A stretch of DNA of 64,000 nucleotides, from positions 186,001 through 250,000 of the forward strand of contig NZ_FOKE01000004.1 in the NCBI RefSeq assembly GCF_900112065.1, given 5' to 3'. Position 1 is the first letter of the stretch. The number at the start of each line of letters is the position of its first letter. This DNA comes from Cohnella sp. OV330. Its GTDB lineage: Bacteria > Bacillota > Bacilli > Paenibacillales > Paenibacillaceae. Shown piece after piece: positions 42,997 to 52,900 of this stretch. A model generated the notes under the pieces. It was not told the DNA's origin, did not search any database, and worked only from the letters and a program-made list of their open reading frames with translations. A program made the position numbers and the translations under genes.

Positions 42997-43983
42997 CTAA
43001 GCCAAAATATCCTGCCTCGTGAACACGGCGAACGACACTGCGATCGCGGCCGCCGCCCATACGGCCAGCACGACCAGAGAAAATCCGAGCGTCATGCCTT
43101 CGATCGGCGGCGGCGAGCCCTGCAAGTATACGGACAGGTCGAGATTGACGTTAAACAAATACTTGGCGCTATGCCAGGACGAAGCCATGTTGGCGAGGAT
43201 CGAGCCGGAGATGACCGCCGCCATCATCGTTACGAGACTCGCCGCCGTGCTGCGGACGAGCACGGATACCATGAAGGCGATGACCGCTACCGTCATCGCG
43301 GAAAACCAGACGAGGCCGAGCTGCATGAGCATATAAGCCCCCTGCGTCACCGCATGCACGCCGCTCGTGTCCATATCCGAACCGTTCAACCTGAAGCCGA
43401 CGAAGACGGGTTCGCGCCAGCCGCCGTAGCCGAAGACGAGGCCCGATACGAGATAGCTGACGGCGGCCGTCGTCACGAGAATCAAGGAGACGTACATCGT
43501 GAGCGTAACGAGCTTGGAGGCTAATACGCGCCAACGGCGTACGGGCCGGGTCAACAGCATCTTGATCGTCCCGCCCGCGCGTTCGGAGGAGACGATATCC
43601 GAAGCGACGGCCAGCACCATGAGCGGGATGAACAAGCCAACCGCATTTTGCAAAAACGTGTTGGTGAAACGAACCGCGTTCGGCGTGTTCGGATTGACGT
43701 CCCGGTCGAGGTAATATTGCAGCTGCTGCACGAGCGCGACCCGCCACTTTTTCCATTCCTCGGGAATCCGGTCGCTCGTAAGCGCGTTATTGTTGTCGGC
43801 AATGCGCTGACGCAGCTCCGCCCGCCAGTCCGTGTATTTGCCCTGGCTGCTCTGCGCGATTTTCATCTGCGCATACACGAATACCGGCACGAGCGCGAGC
43901 AAGATGAGGACGATGACGGCGAACCGCTTTTTCTTCCATACCTTGACCGTTTCGTTGCGGATCAGCTCAAGATCCCGACGCAT
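42997..43983 (-). CDS. ABC-2 type transporter permease
   Basis: 328 residues with six predicted membrane segments: one near 22-40, then five between about 115 and 320. A long extracytoplasmic region (about 42-110) lies between the first and second. SSERAGGTIKMLLTRPVRRWRVLASK is the typical ABC-2 cytoplasmic coupling segment. It pairs with the ATPase gene upstream, overlapping it by 17 bases. Substrate unknown; such pairs export drugs, lantibiotics or envelope components. Confidence 0.88.
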   Translation of the reverse strand: MRRDLELIRNETVKVWKKKRFAVIVLILLALVPVFVYAQMKIAQSSQGKYTDWRAELRQRIADNNNALTSDRIPEEWKKWRVALVQQLQYYLDRDVNPNTPNAVRFTNTFLQNAVGLFIPLMVLAVASDIVSSERAGGTIKMLLTRPVRRWRVLASKLVTLTMYVSLILVTTAAVSYLVSGLVFGYGGWREPVFVGFRLNGSDMDTSGVHAVTQGAYMLMQLGLVWFSAMTVAVIAFMVSVLVRSTAASLVTMMAAVISGSILANMASSWHSAKYLFNVNLDLSVYLQGSPPPIEGMTLGFSLVVLAVWAAAAIAVSFAVFTRQDILA

Positions 43984-45010
43984 CGCGTTCGCCTCCCGTC
44001 AGCGTGAGAAATAAAGATTCCAGCGTCGGCACGACGCGCTGCACCGCGAGCACGCCGGCGCCAGCAGCCGCGCAGCGGGCGACGACGCCCGGAATGTCGT
44101 CTTGACGCACGCGCGTAGGCACGGCCCCTGGCAGCGCGAGCAGCACCGACTCGTCCAGCAGCGCGCGATCCCGCTCCGCCACGTCGACGCGCGGATCCTC
44201 CGCCAGAATCCGGCGTCCGGCCTCGGGATCTTCGAACAGCCACAGCGTGTGCGCCTCCGCCTGGGCGATCATCTCGTTCACGTCGCCCACCGCGATCACC
44301 CTTCCGCCGTCGATGATGGCGACGCGGTCGCACAGGAGCTGAATCTCGCTCAGCAGATGGCTGGACACGAACACGCTCATGCCTTCCGCGGCCAGCTCGG
44401 CGATAAAGGCGCGCAGCTCCTTGATGCCCTTCGGATCGAGCCCGTTGGTCGGCTCGTCCAGGATGAGCAGCTTAGGCGCGCCGAGAAGCGCCTGCGCGAT
44501 GCCGAGCCGCTGCCGCATGCCGAGCGAATACGTCTTGACCTTGTCGTGGATGCGCGCGTCGAGCCGCACGATCCGGGCCACCTCTTCGATGCGCGCGTCG
44601 CCGATGCCTTCCTGCATGCGCGCGAACAGATCGAGATTTTCCCAGCCCGTCATATAGCCGTACATCTCCGGATTTTCGACGATGCAGCCGACGTGCCGAA
44701 GCGCCCGCTCCGGGTGCTTGTTCACGTCCTCTCCGCAAACGAGCACGCGGCCCGACGTCGGCTTGATCAGATCGACGAGCATGCGGATCGTCGTCGTCTT
44801 TCCCGACCCGTTGGGTCCCAAGAAGCCGTAAATCTCCCCGGCACGGACGTCGAAAGAAATATCGTCGATGATCTTGCGTCCGCGGATCGTCTTCGACAGA
44901 CGCTCTACGGAGAGCACGGGCGGCTCATGCCGAGCGAGCATCGCGCCTTCCGTATCGGTCGATTCCGAAGCCTTATCCATGAGGTCCCTTGCCTTCGCGT
45001 TCGTCCGCAT
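43967..45010 (-). CDS. ABC transporter ATP-binding protein
   Basis: 347 residues; an N-terminal extension of about 30 residues precedes the domain. Walker A GPNGSGKTT, Q-loop/ENPEMYGYMTGWEN, signature YSLGMRQRLG, Walker B LLILDEPTNGLD and the SSHLL switch are intact. The C-terminal ~100 residues form the DUF4162-like tail common to drug and lantibiotic exporters. ATG has AGGAGG 4 bases upstream. It starts 18 bases after the SGNH hydrolase and overlaps the permease. Confidence 0.94.
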   Translation of the reverse strand: MRTNAKARDLMDKASESTDTEGAMLARHEPPVLSVERLSKTIRGRKIIDDISFDVRAGEIYGFLGPNGSGKTTTIRMLVDLIKPTSGRVLVCGEDVNKHPERALRHVGCIVENPEMYGYMTGWENLDLFARMQEGIGDARIEEVARIVRLDARIHDKVKTYSLGMRQRLGIAQALLGAPKLLILDEPTNGLDPKGIKELRAFIAELAAEGMSVFVSSHLLSEIQLLCDRVAIIDGGRVIAVGDVNEMIAQAEAHTLWLFEDPEAGRRILAEDPRVDVAERDRALLDESVLLALPGAVPTRVRQDDIPGVVARCAAAGAGVLAVQRVVPTLESLFLTLTGGERDASGS

Positions 45011-45028
45011 CCCGCCGCCTCCTACCTA

Positions 45029-45853
45029 TCAATTAAGCGCCTGCGCCACGCGAACCGCAATTCGGGCATAGCCCGCTCCGTTCGGGTGGAAATGGTCCGA
45101 TGACAAATACCGCGCCGACTGCGCCTGGAACAAATCGACCGTCGGAACGACGACCATGTTGCCGTCGGCTTCGGCGAGCTTCGCCGCAGATCCGTTCCAG
45201 TCCGCTAAAATGGACGCGATCGGCGCCCGCAGCGGTGCGAGCTCGTAGAACGGGTTGTACAGGGAGACATAGGCGATCCGAACGTTCGGATTGAGCGAGC
45301 GAAGCTTCGCAAATACGGCCTTGAGCTTATCTTCGTTCGCCGGCAGACGCCGCTTCGCCAGCTCGATGTCGATGCCGCCGCCTTCCGCGATCGAACCTCC
45401 CGCTTGCTGCGAGGCGCGGAACAAGTCGTTGCCCCCGATCGTGAGCAGGACAAGATCGGCGCCCGCCACCGCGTCCTGCATCGCCTTGCCGTCCAGCAGC
45501 TCGTCCAGCCCCGCGGCTTCGAGTCCGCTGACCGCGAGATTGCCGTTCAGCCTGACCGGTTTGCCCAGCGAATCGGAGAGCTGCGCGAGACTGTCTTCCA
45601 CGTAGCCTTTGCCAGCGACATCGCCGACGCCGCGCGTGAGCGAATCGCCGATCGCGATCGCCTTGATCTCAGGCAGGCTCGTCCATTCGCCGCCCGACTG
45701 CGGCGCCGAATGCGTCGGCGAAGGCAGCGCGAGTCCCGGGGAAGGCGCCCAAGCATCCTTCAGCGCCCACCCGAATCCGAACAGCAACAGCGTCGTGCAA
45801 AGCAGGCATACCGTTCCCAATATCGGCCAGAGCCGATCCTTTTTTCTTTTCAA
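45029..45853 (-). CDS. Membrane-anchored SGNH/GDSL hydrolase
   Basis: 274 residues from TTG 45853 (GAGGAGG 7 bases upstream). A basic KRKKDR head and one membrane segment (about 9-32) anchor it outside the cell. The SGNH blocks are visible: AIAIGDSLTRG (nucleophile Ser), the Gly of AVSGLEAAG, LTIGGNDLF (Asn) and SSDHFHPNGAGY (Asp and His). Probably an esterase or lipase acting on cell-wall or lipid esters. It is first in an operon with an ABC exporter, suggesting shared envelope work. Confidence 0.9.
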   Translation of the reverse strand: MKRKKDRLWPILGTVCLLCTTLLLFGFGWALKDAWAPSPGLALPSPTHSAPQSGGEWTSLPEIKAIAIGDSLTRGVGDVAGKGYVEDSLAQLSDSLGKPVRLNGNLAVSGLEAAGLDELLDGKAMQDAVAGADLVLLTIGGNDLFRASQQAGGSIAEGGGIDIELAKRRLPANEDKLKAVFAKLRSLNPNVRIAYVSLYNPFYELAPLRAPIASILADWNGSAAKLAEADGNMVVVPTVDLFQAQSARYLSSDHFHPNGAGYARIAVRVAQALN

Positions 45854-45994
45854 GCCTCCGCCTCCTCTCCGTATCGCCATCGCTATCGAAATCTCCGACC
45901 TCGGCTTTCCGTTTCCCCCAATGTACCGAATCGGAACCGGTTTTTCAAATCGTGCCGCGGTTCCGTCCCCGATGCCCGTTAGCGCGCATACGCG

Positions 45995-46025
45995 AAAAGC
46001 TCCCGCCCGATAACCGGACGGGAGC
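45995..46025 (-). terminator. Terminator of the heterodimeric ABC exporter operon
   Basis: GCTCCCG / CGGGAGC with an inner CCG-CGG pairing, followed by TTTT on the minus strand, just past the second exporter gene. Confidence 0.7.
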
Positions 46026-46040
46026 GCTGCTTATTCGCCG

Positions 46041-47840
46041 CTAGGCAGACAAAAACCGATACTGCGCTTCGATCAAGTTGCGATAATGCCCCGGCCTGCG
46101 CATGAGCTCTTCGTGGTTGCCCCGATCGACGATGACGCCGTGATCGAGCACGAGTATAAGGTCCGCATGGCGGATCGTAGAGAGCCGGTGAGCGACGATA
46201 AACGAGGTGCGGTGCTCGAGCAGCGTCCCGAGCGCCTCCTGGATGCGGACCTCGGTCTCGGTGTCGATGCTGGCGGTCGCTTCGTCCATGATCAGGATGC
46301 GCGGGTCGGCCAGCAGCGCCCGGGCGAAGGACAGCAGCTGGCGCTGCCCCATCGACAGCGCGGTTCCGCGCTCCTGCACCTGCGTGTCGTAGCCGTCAGG
46401 CAGCTTGACGATGAAGTCGTGCGCGCGTACGGACCGCGCGGCCGCTTCGACCTCGGCGTTGGTAGCGTCCGGCCGGCCGTAACGGATATTGTCGCGGATC
46501 GAACCGGAGAAGATGAACGTGTCCTGCATGACGATGCCGATCTGTCGGCGCAAGCTGTCCAGCGTGGCGTCGCGGACGTCCGTGCCGTCGATGAGGACGC
46601 TACCTGCGGTGACGTCGTAGAAGCGGCAGAGCAGGTTCACGATCGTGCTCTTGCCCGAGCCGGTGTGCCCGACGAGCGCGACCGTCATGCCAGGCTTGAT
46701 GTCGAAGCTGACGTCCTTCAGCGCGAGGCGGTCCGGATCGTAGCCGAAGACGACATGGTCGAACTGAACGCGTCCGCGGACGTCGGGCAGCGGCTTCGCG
46801 TCCTCCTTTTCGGCGACGATCGGCTTCTCGTCCATGTACTCGAAGATCCGCTCCGCCGAAGACATCGAGATGAGCAGCTGGGAGTACATCTGGCCGAGGC
46901 GGTTGATCGGCTCCCAGAAGTTGCTGACGTAAGTAATGAACGCGACGAGCACCCCGACGGTCAATTCGTCCTGCTGAATCAGGTGCGTGCCGTACAGCAG
47001 CAGGATCAGCGTCCCGATCGCGGAGGTGACCTCGATTACCGGCCCGAACAGCTGATTGAGCGCGGACGCGGTATTCCAGGAGCGAATGCTGCTGCCGTTC
47101 AGTTTTTCGAAAAATTGCTGGTTTTCCTTTTCCTGCGCGAACGCCTGCGTCACCCGCATGCCCTGGATCGCTTCGTTCAGATGCGAGTTGATCCGGGATT
47201 GCTTGATGCGCACGGTCTGCCATGCCATCCGCGTGCGCTTGCGAAGCGAGGAGGAGATGAAGATGAGCAGCGGAACGGTGATCATGACCGCAATCGCCAG
47301 CTTCGGCTGCAGCACGAGCAGGATGACGACGATGCCCGCGAGCTGGGCGATATCGATCGCCGAGTTCACGACGCCGTTGGAGAGCAGGTCCTGCAGCGCG
47401 TTGACGTCGTTCGTGATCCGCACAAGGACGGAGCCCGCCGGCCGCTTGTCGAAAAAGCGAAACGACAGCGTCTGAACGTGCTTGAACAGCGCCGAGCGAA
47501 GGTCGTAAATGACTTTTTGCCCGATATCGTTCGTATGCCGGATCGTATAGTTTTGCGCCCACCAGCGGAGGCCGTACATGGCGACCATCACGCCGAACAC
47601 GATCGACAGGTATCCCATGCTGCCGTTGCCGCCGTCCGGATCGATGACCTTGTCGATCGCGAGACTGATTAAGTAAGGGATCGCGAGCCGCGTCAACATG
47701 CCGAACACCATCATGACGAAAACGACCCGCGTCACCGCGCCCTTATACGGCTTCAAATAATCGAACAGCCGGGCCATCTGCTTCCAGTTAAACGATTTTT
47801 CGATCAGGACGTCGTCCTGGTATTGAAACTGCCTGCTCAT
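46041..47840 (-). CDS. ABC exporter half-transporter, subunit with intact catalytic Glu
   Basis: 599 residues: six membrane segments (about 38-320) and a nucleotide-binding domain. Walker A GHTGSGKST, Walker B ILIMDEATASID (catalytic Glu present) and the AHRLST switch are intact, while the signature is the unusual LSMGQRQ. This is the typical composition of one half of a heterodimeric exporter (BmrCD or TM287/288 type), in which this subunit completes the active ATP site with the partner's consensus signature. ATG overlaps the partner's stop (ATGA). Confidence 0.93.
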   Translation of the reverse strand: MSRQFQYQDDVLIEKSFNWKQMARLFDYLKPYKGAVTRVVFVMMVFGMLTRLAIPYLISLAIDKVIDPDGGNGSMGYLSIVFGVMVAMYGLRWWAQNYTIRHTNDIGQKVIYDLRSALFKHVQTLSFRFFDKRPAGSVLVRITNDVNALQDLLSNGVVNSAIDIAQLAGIVVILLVLQPKLAIAVMITVPLLIFISSSLRKRTRMAWQTVRIKQSRINSHLNEAIQGMRVTQAFAQEKENQQFFEKLNGSSIRSWNTASALNQLFGPVIEVTSAIGTLILLLYGTHLIQQDELTVGVLVAFITYVSNFWEPINRLGQMYSQLLISMSSAERIFEYMDEKPIVAEKEDAKPLPDVRGRVQFDHVVFGYDPDRLALKDVSFDIKPGMTVALVGHTGSGKSTIVNLLCRFYDVTAGSVLIDGTDVRDATLDSLRRQIGIVMQDTFIFSGSIRDNIRYGRPDATNAEVEAAARSVRAHDFIVKLPDGYDTQVQERGTALSMGQRQLLSFARALLADPRILIMDEATASIDTETEVRIQEALGTLLEHRTSFIVAHRLSTIRHADLILVLDHGVIVDRGNHEELMRRPGHYRNLIEAQYRFLSA

Positions 47841-49621
47841 CCGCTCACCCTCCTGCCGCCTGCGGCATCCTCGCCGAGTTCGTCCGGCCGGTCGGCGTAC
47901 TGCGTGCGGTACGTCTCCCGGTACAGTCCCGGCAGCCGCACCAGCTCCTCGTGCCTGCCGCGCTGTACGACATGCCCTTTATCCAAAACGAGAATCTCGT
48001 CGGCGTGGCGGAGCGAGGAAATACGGTGGGCGATAATGAAAACCGTCCGTCCCTCCATCACCTGCCGCAGCGCCAGCTGGATGCGGTGCTCCGTCTCCAT
48101 GTCCAGCGCGCTCGTAGAATCGTCGAGGATCAGCACTTGCGGACGGATCAGGAACGCGCGGGCAAGCGCGATCCGCTGCTTCTGTCCGCCGGACAAGCCC
48201 ATGCCGCGCTCCCCGACGATCGTATCGTAGCCGTCCGGGAGCTCCATGATGAAGCCGTGCGCGTCGGCCAGCTTCGCGGCTTGCTCGATCTGCTCCAGCG
48301 TCGCTTCGGCGCAGCCGTAGCTGATATTTTCCCGGATCGTCGTCGAGAACAGGAAAGATTCCTGGAACACGATCGCGGTCCGGCTGCGCAGCTCGTTCAA
48401 ATCGAGCTGGCGGATATCGGCGCCGTCCAGCGTGATCGCCCCGCTCGTCACGTCGTAGGCGCGCAGCAGCAGCTGCACGACGGTGGATTTGCCCGAGCCC
48501 GTGCCGCCGAGCAGGCCGATGACCGAGCCGGGTCCTGCCGTCAAGTCGAAGCCCGTCAGCGCGGACGGCTGGTGCTCGTGGTTCGGATAACGGAAGTTCA
48601 CGTCGCGATAACGAATGAGCCCCGAACCGTTCGGCTTCGGCTGAACAGGATGCGCCGGCGGCTGCACGTCGACGTGCCGGTTCAGCAGCTCGAGCAGCCG
48701 CTCTCCCGAGGCTTTGGACATCGTATAGTTGTTGATCTGGAAGCCGAGCGTCCACAGCGGCGCGACGATCATGCCCAGCATGCCGTTCAGAGCGACGAGA
48801 TCGCCGAGCGTCATGTCTTGGTGGATGACGCGCCAGCCGCCGACGAGCAGCAGAAGGGCGATGCTGAAGCTGGCAACGAATTCGATGATCGGGAAATAGG
48901 TCGCCCATACAGCGGCGATCGATAAATTGTTTTCTTTGTACTGGCTGTTGCCTTCGTCGAACTTTCCGTACTCATGCTCCGCGCTGTCGTAAGATTTGAC
49001 GGTTCTTACGCCCATGATGTTTTCCTGGACGCTGATCGTCAGCTTGCTGATCGCGATCCGGATCGCGCGGAAAATCGGATGGATCTGCAGTTCGAAGCGG
49101 ATGGCGAAATAGCCGATAACCGGGATGATCGCAAGCGTCATAAGCCCCATCGTCCAGTCGACGTAGAACATCATGCCGAAGCCGAACAGCACCAGAAACA
49201 GCGTGTTGAGCAGCTGGGCGAAGCCGAACCCGATGAAGTTGCGGATGCCTTCGATGTCGGCGGTCAGCCGCGACATCAGGTCTCCTGTCCTTGCTTGGTC
49301 GTAAAACGAAAACGAAAGTTTCTGAAGCTTGTCGTAGCTGGCGTTGCGCATGCGGTAGGCGAGCCTGTTGCCGAGCCGTCCCCCGCAAAAGCCGTGCACG
49401 TACTGAAATGCGGCTTTGACGACAATCAGCGCGACCGCGAGCAGCGCGAGCGCCATGATGCCGTCGAAATTCTTCGGCCTGATGACATCGTCGATCAACG
49501 CCTTGAGGAGCAGCGGATACACGAGACCGATCGCCGTGGCGACGGCGAGTCCGAGTACCGAGCCCGTCAAAAAACCTTTGTCCGGCCAGAAAAATTGCTT
49601 GAGGCCTTTGAAAATATCCAA
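47837..49621 (-). CDS. ABC exporter half-transporter, subunit with degenerate ATP site
   Basis: 594 residues from TTG 49621, with GGGGAGG 8 bases upstream. Six membrane segments, then a nucleotide-binding domain with Walker A GGTGSGKST and consensus signature LSGGQKQR. Walker B reads LILDDSTSALD: the catalytic Glu is Asp, so this Walker site is degenerate. It complements the second gene to form an asymmetric heterodimer that probably exports drugs or lipids. First gene of the two-gene operon, behind a TTGAAC/TACACT promoter. Confidence 0.93.
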   Translation of the reverse strand: MDIFKGLKQFFWPDKGFLTGSVLGLAVATAIGLVYPLLLKALIDDVIRPKNFDGIMALALLAVALIVVKAAFQYVHGFCGGRLGNRLAYRMRNASYDKLQKLSFSFYDQARTGDLMSRLTADIEGIRNFIGFGFAQLLNTLFLVLFGFGMMFYVDWTMGLMTLAIIPVIGYFAIRFELQIHPIFRAIRIAISKLTISVQENIMGVRTVKSYDSAEHEYGKFDEGNSQYKENNLSIAAVWATYFPIIEFVASFSIALLLLVGGWRVIHQDMTLGDLVALNGMLGMIVAPLWTLGFQINNYTMSKASGERLLELLNRHVDVQPPAHPVQPKPNGSGLIRYRDVNFRYPNHEHQPSALTGFDLTAGPGSVIGLLGGTGSGKSTVVQLLLRAYDVTSGAITLDGADIRQLDLNELRSRTAIVFQESFLFSTTIRENISYGCAEATLEQIEQAAKLADAHGFIMELPDGYDTIVGERGMGLSGGQKQRIALARAFLIRPQVLILDDSTSALDMETEHRIQLALRQVMEGRTVFIIAHRISSLRHADEILVLDKGHVVQRGRHEELVRLPGLYRETYRTQYADRPDELGEDAAGGRRVSG

Positions 49622-49654
49622 GCGACAGTCCTCCCCTGTGAGCATCCCCACGGA

Positions 49655-49683
49655 AGTGTAACAGGATTGTCACAACCGTTCAA
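49655..49683 (-). promoter_or_regulatory. Sigma-A promoter of the heterodimeric exporter
   Basis: On the minus strand TTGAAC, a 17-base spacer and TACACT lie 33 bases upstream of the TTG start. Confidence 0.55.
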
Positions 49684-49830
49684 ACGCCGTATGCCCGAAG
49701 GAGAAACGCTGAGTACGTGCGAGAGCGATTAAGCATGGCAATGAGACCGATATCTCTTAAATCATCCTTTTTAAGCCCTTACATCCCGGTATGCGGCAGT
49801 AAAACAAGGGAATCGGGAGCAAAAGCAAGC

Positions 49831-49870
49831 AAAGGCCCCTCCCGCATCGCGTGACGATGCGAGAAGGGCC
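49831..49870 (-). terminator. Terminator of the nth-dynA operon
   Basis: A long, nearly perfect stem (GGCCC..CGCATCG with CGATGCG..GGGCC, 49834-49870) is followed on the minus strand by TTTGCTTGCTTTT, 36 bases past the dynA stop. Confidence 0.75.
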
Positions 49871-49905
49871 GATATGAGTAGAAACTAAGCGGGTAAAAAA
49901 TCGCC

Positions 49906-52900
49906 TTAAACGCCCGATTTTAATTGTTGCCATTCGCTTTGCAGACGTCTCAGCGCGTCTTCCAAGCCCGGCGTCTCGAGCGCGCGCCTGACGCCGTCGG
50001 CGTAAGCGGCCAGCTCCGACGATAGCCGGACCGCGACCGCTCGAAGCTCGCCTTCGAACGCGGCGGCAAGCCGGTCGGCCCAGGCTTCCCGAATGCCGGC
50101 GAGCCAGGCGTCCGCCGCCTGGAACAACGCGGCCTCGGCCTCGTTCTTGAGCGCCCCGCTGCCCTCGCGCTCGAAGAAGTGCTTCGGACTGCGGAACGCC
50201 TGCCAGAGCTTGCGGCCGTCCCAATCCGGGCCCGATCCGAACGGCTCGGAAACCGGCAAGCCGAGCGCCGGCGCCGCGGGCGGCTCCGTCTCGAAGCCGC
50301 CGAGTCCCGCCCGGGCGATCCCGTCCTCGACCTGCCGGCCGAGAAGCCGGCCGAGCGCGGTCTCCATGCGAAGACCCGCGGAACGCAGCTCCTGCTGCAG
50401 ATCCTCGCCTACGCCGCGCTTTAGGTCCAGCCAGCACGAGACGATGAGCTTGCGCAGATCGCGGCCGTCGTCTTGCAGCACGGACGGGTGGAACGCCGTC
50501 ATGAAGTGCTCGCCGAAGCGGTACTGCACTCTGCGGCGCATATGGTACAGCTGCTCGCCCAGCTCCTCCACGAGCGGCTGGATGGCCGCCTCCGGCGGTC
50601 CGGCCGACCAAGCTTCCCGGAGCGACTCGGCGGCCCCCAGCATCGCTGCGGCGGACGCCTGGCGGCTTGCCGCATCCTCGCTCGCGGAACCGAGCAGGCC
50701 GTCGATGCGGGCGCCGATCCGATCCAGCTGCTTGCGCGCGGACGCCAGCGCCAGGCTGCCCAGCTCTTCGTCGGCGAATCGGCGGAAGGCGGCCTCGAAG
50801 TCCGCGAGCCCCGAACTCCGGCGGCCTGCCGCGTCGCCGGCCAGCTTGGCTTCGAGGCCGAGCAAGCTGGAGACGGGATAGATGCGGGGCTGCCGAATGC
50901 CGTGCTTCAGAAGCTGCGACTCGACATGCGCGGCGACGCCTGCCAGCTCCTCGGCCGAGGAGGCGAGGTCCGCGGCGTTCAGCACGAAAAACATCTTGTC
51001 GAGCTCGAAGGCGTCCTTGACGCTTCCGAGCTGGTGCAGGAAGCTTCGGTCCGCTTCGGTGAAGGCGTGGTTGTAATACGTGACGAACAGGACGGCATCC
51101 GCGTTTTTAATGTACTCGAAGGCGACGCCGGTATGGCGGGCGTTGATCGAGTCCGCTCCGGGCGTATCGACCAGCACCGCGCCGCTGCGCGTTAACGGCG
51201 AGTCGACGTGGAGGTCGGCCGAGGCGACGAAGCAGGACGCTTCCTCGTCTGCCACGTAACGGCGGTAATCCGCTCCCTCCGCCGTAAACGATGTCCCGAG
51301 CAGCGGTCCGTAACGCTCCCAGCCGCGGGCGGCCGCGCGCAAAAACGCCAGGTGCGGCCGACCGCGCGGATGAATGTCGTCCGGAGACATGCGCGCCGCC
51401 AGGGCAAACAGCTCGGCCGGGCCTGCCGCGGCCTCGATGTCGCGTTCGCGAACGCCCAGGCGCGCCAGCGAATGCGCCAGGTCGCTTCGCATGTCGTCCG
51501 CTTCCTTCATATAGATGCGGGCCGTGCCGTGAGGCGCGTCCTCCGCCGGAGCGACGATCCGGTTGATCGTCGCCGTCGTCGGATTGGGCGATACGGGCAG
51601 CGCCGGCTGTCCGACGAGCGCGTTGGCGAAGGACGACTTGCCGGCGCTGAAGGCGCCGAACAGCGCGATCGTGAAGCGGCTGTCGCGCAGCTGCGCCGCC
51701 TTGGCGGACAGCGCCTCGCGCTGCCGCGCGAGCTCGGGGAACGGCGATAGCATCGCTGCGCCGCGCTCAAGGACTTCCGCGGCCCCTGCGAAAGCGCCGT
51801 AAGAGGCGTTCTCGCCGGCCTCTGCCGCTTCTTCTGCCGCTGCTTCGCCGCCCGCGATCGACAAATTGACGACCGGCGCGGCGTCCGCCGGCACGGGCTG
51901 CGACGTTGTCTTCGCCGCAAGAGGCCGCGGTGCCGGCAGCTTCAGCCCGGCAATATCGGTCACGCCCGCCATCGGCAGCATCTCGACCAACTTGCGCTCC
52001 GCCTCGTTCGCCTCCGCGTCGAGCGCCCGCAGACGGTCGGCGGCGGCTTGCCTATCGCTCAGCTCGCCCAGCGAGCTTGCGAGCGCGGCGGCCGCCGCCT
52101 CGCGCTCAGGCTGCCGGCTCGCGACGATCTCCTCGAATCGCTCGAGCGCCGTTTTCCGCACTTTTCTTTTCCAATCCGCGCTCAGCTCGGACGCGTACTG
52201 AAGCGTCGCATCGCCGCCGGCGCCCGCTCCGGGCTTGACGAGCGACGCGATCCAGTCGGCGTCCGGCGCCGGGAAGGCCGCCTCCAGCGACGATTCCCAA
52301 GCCGCGTCGCCGCTGCCGGCATTGCGGGCCTCGCGGCGCAGCATCGCCCGGACGTGAACGTGCAGGTTCGCTTCCGCCTGCGCTGCGAAGTCCTGCGCGA
52401 GTTCGGCGAGCCTGCGCTCCCGCTCCGCTTCGGTCTTGGCGCCGCTGCCGAGCCAGCCTACCTTGAAGCCCGTCTGCCGGCTCTCCAATACGGCACGCGC
52501 TTTTTCTCGCGTCTCCGCCGGCGTGAGTCCGGTGTTCCCCAACAGCTGGTCGAGCTCGCGCTTCAAGCCGTCCAACTGTCGTTCGCCCGCCGTCCGCGCC
52601 GACTCAAGCTCTGCGGCTAGCGCTGCGCGCCGTTCGGCGAGCTCGGCAAGACCGCTCTCTCCGCCCGCCTGCGCGAGCAGCGTCTCCCGCCGCTCCGCTT
52701 GCCGCTGCAGGAGCCCTTCCTTGAACTCGCCGGCCAAATGCCGCGCCGAGCGGTCCGCGCTGTGGAGCAGCAGCTTCTCTTTTTCGCCCTTCAGCGCCTC
52801 GATGACGTTCAGCAGCTCGCTCATCTGCGAGAGCGGGTGATCGGGCTTCCGCATCGACAGGAACAGCAAGCCCGCCAGATCGATGCGCCACGCCTCGAGC

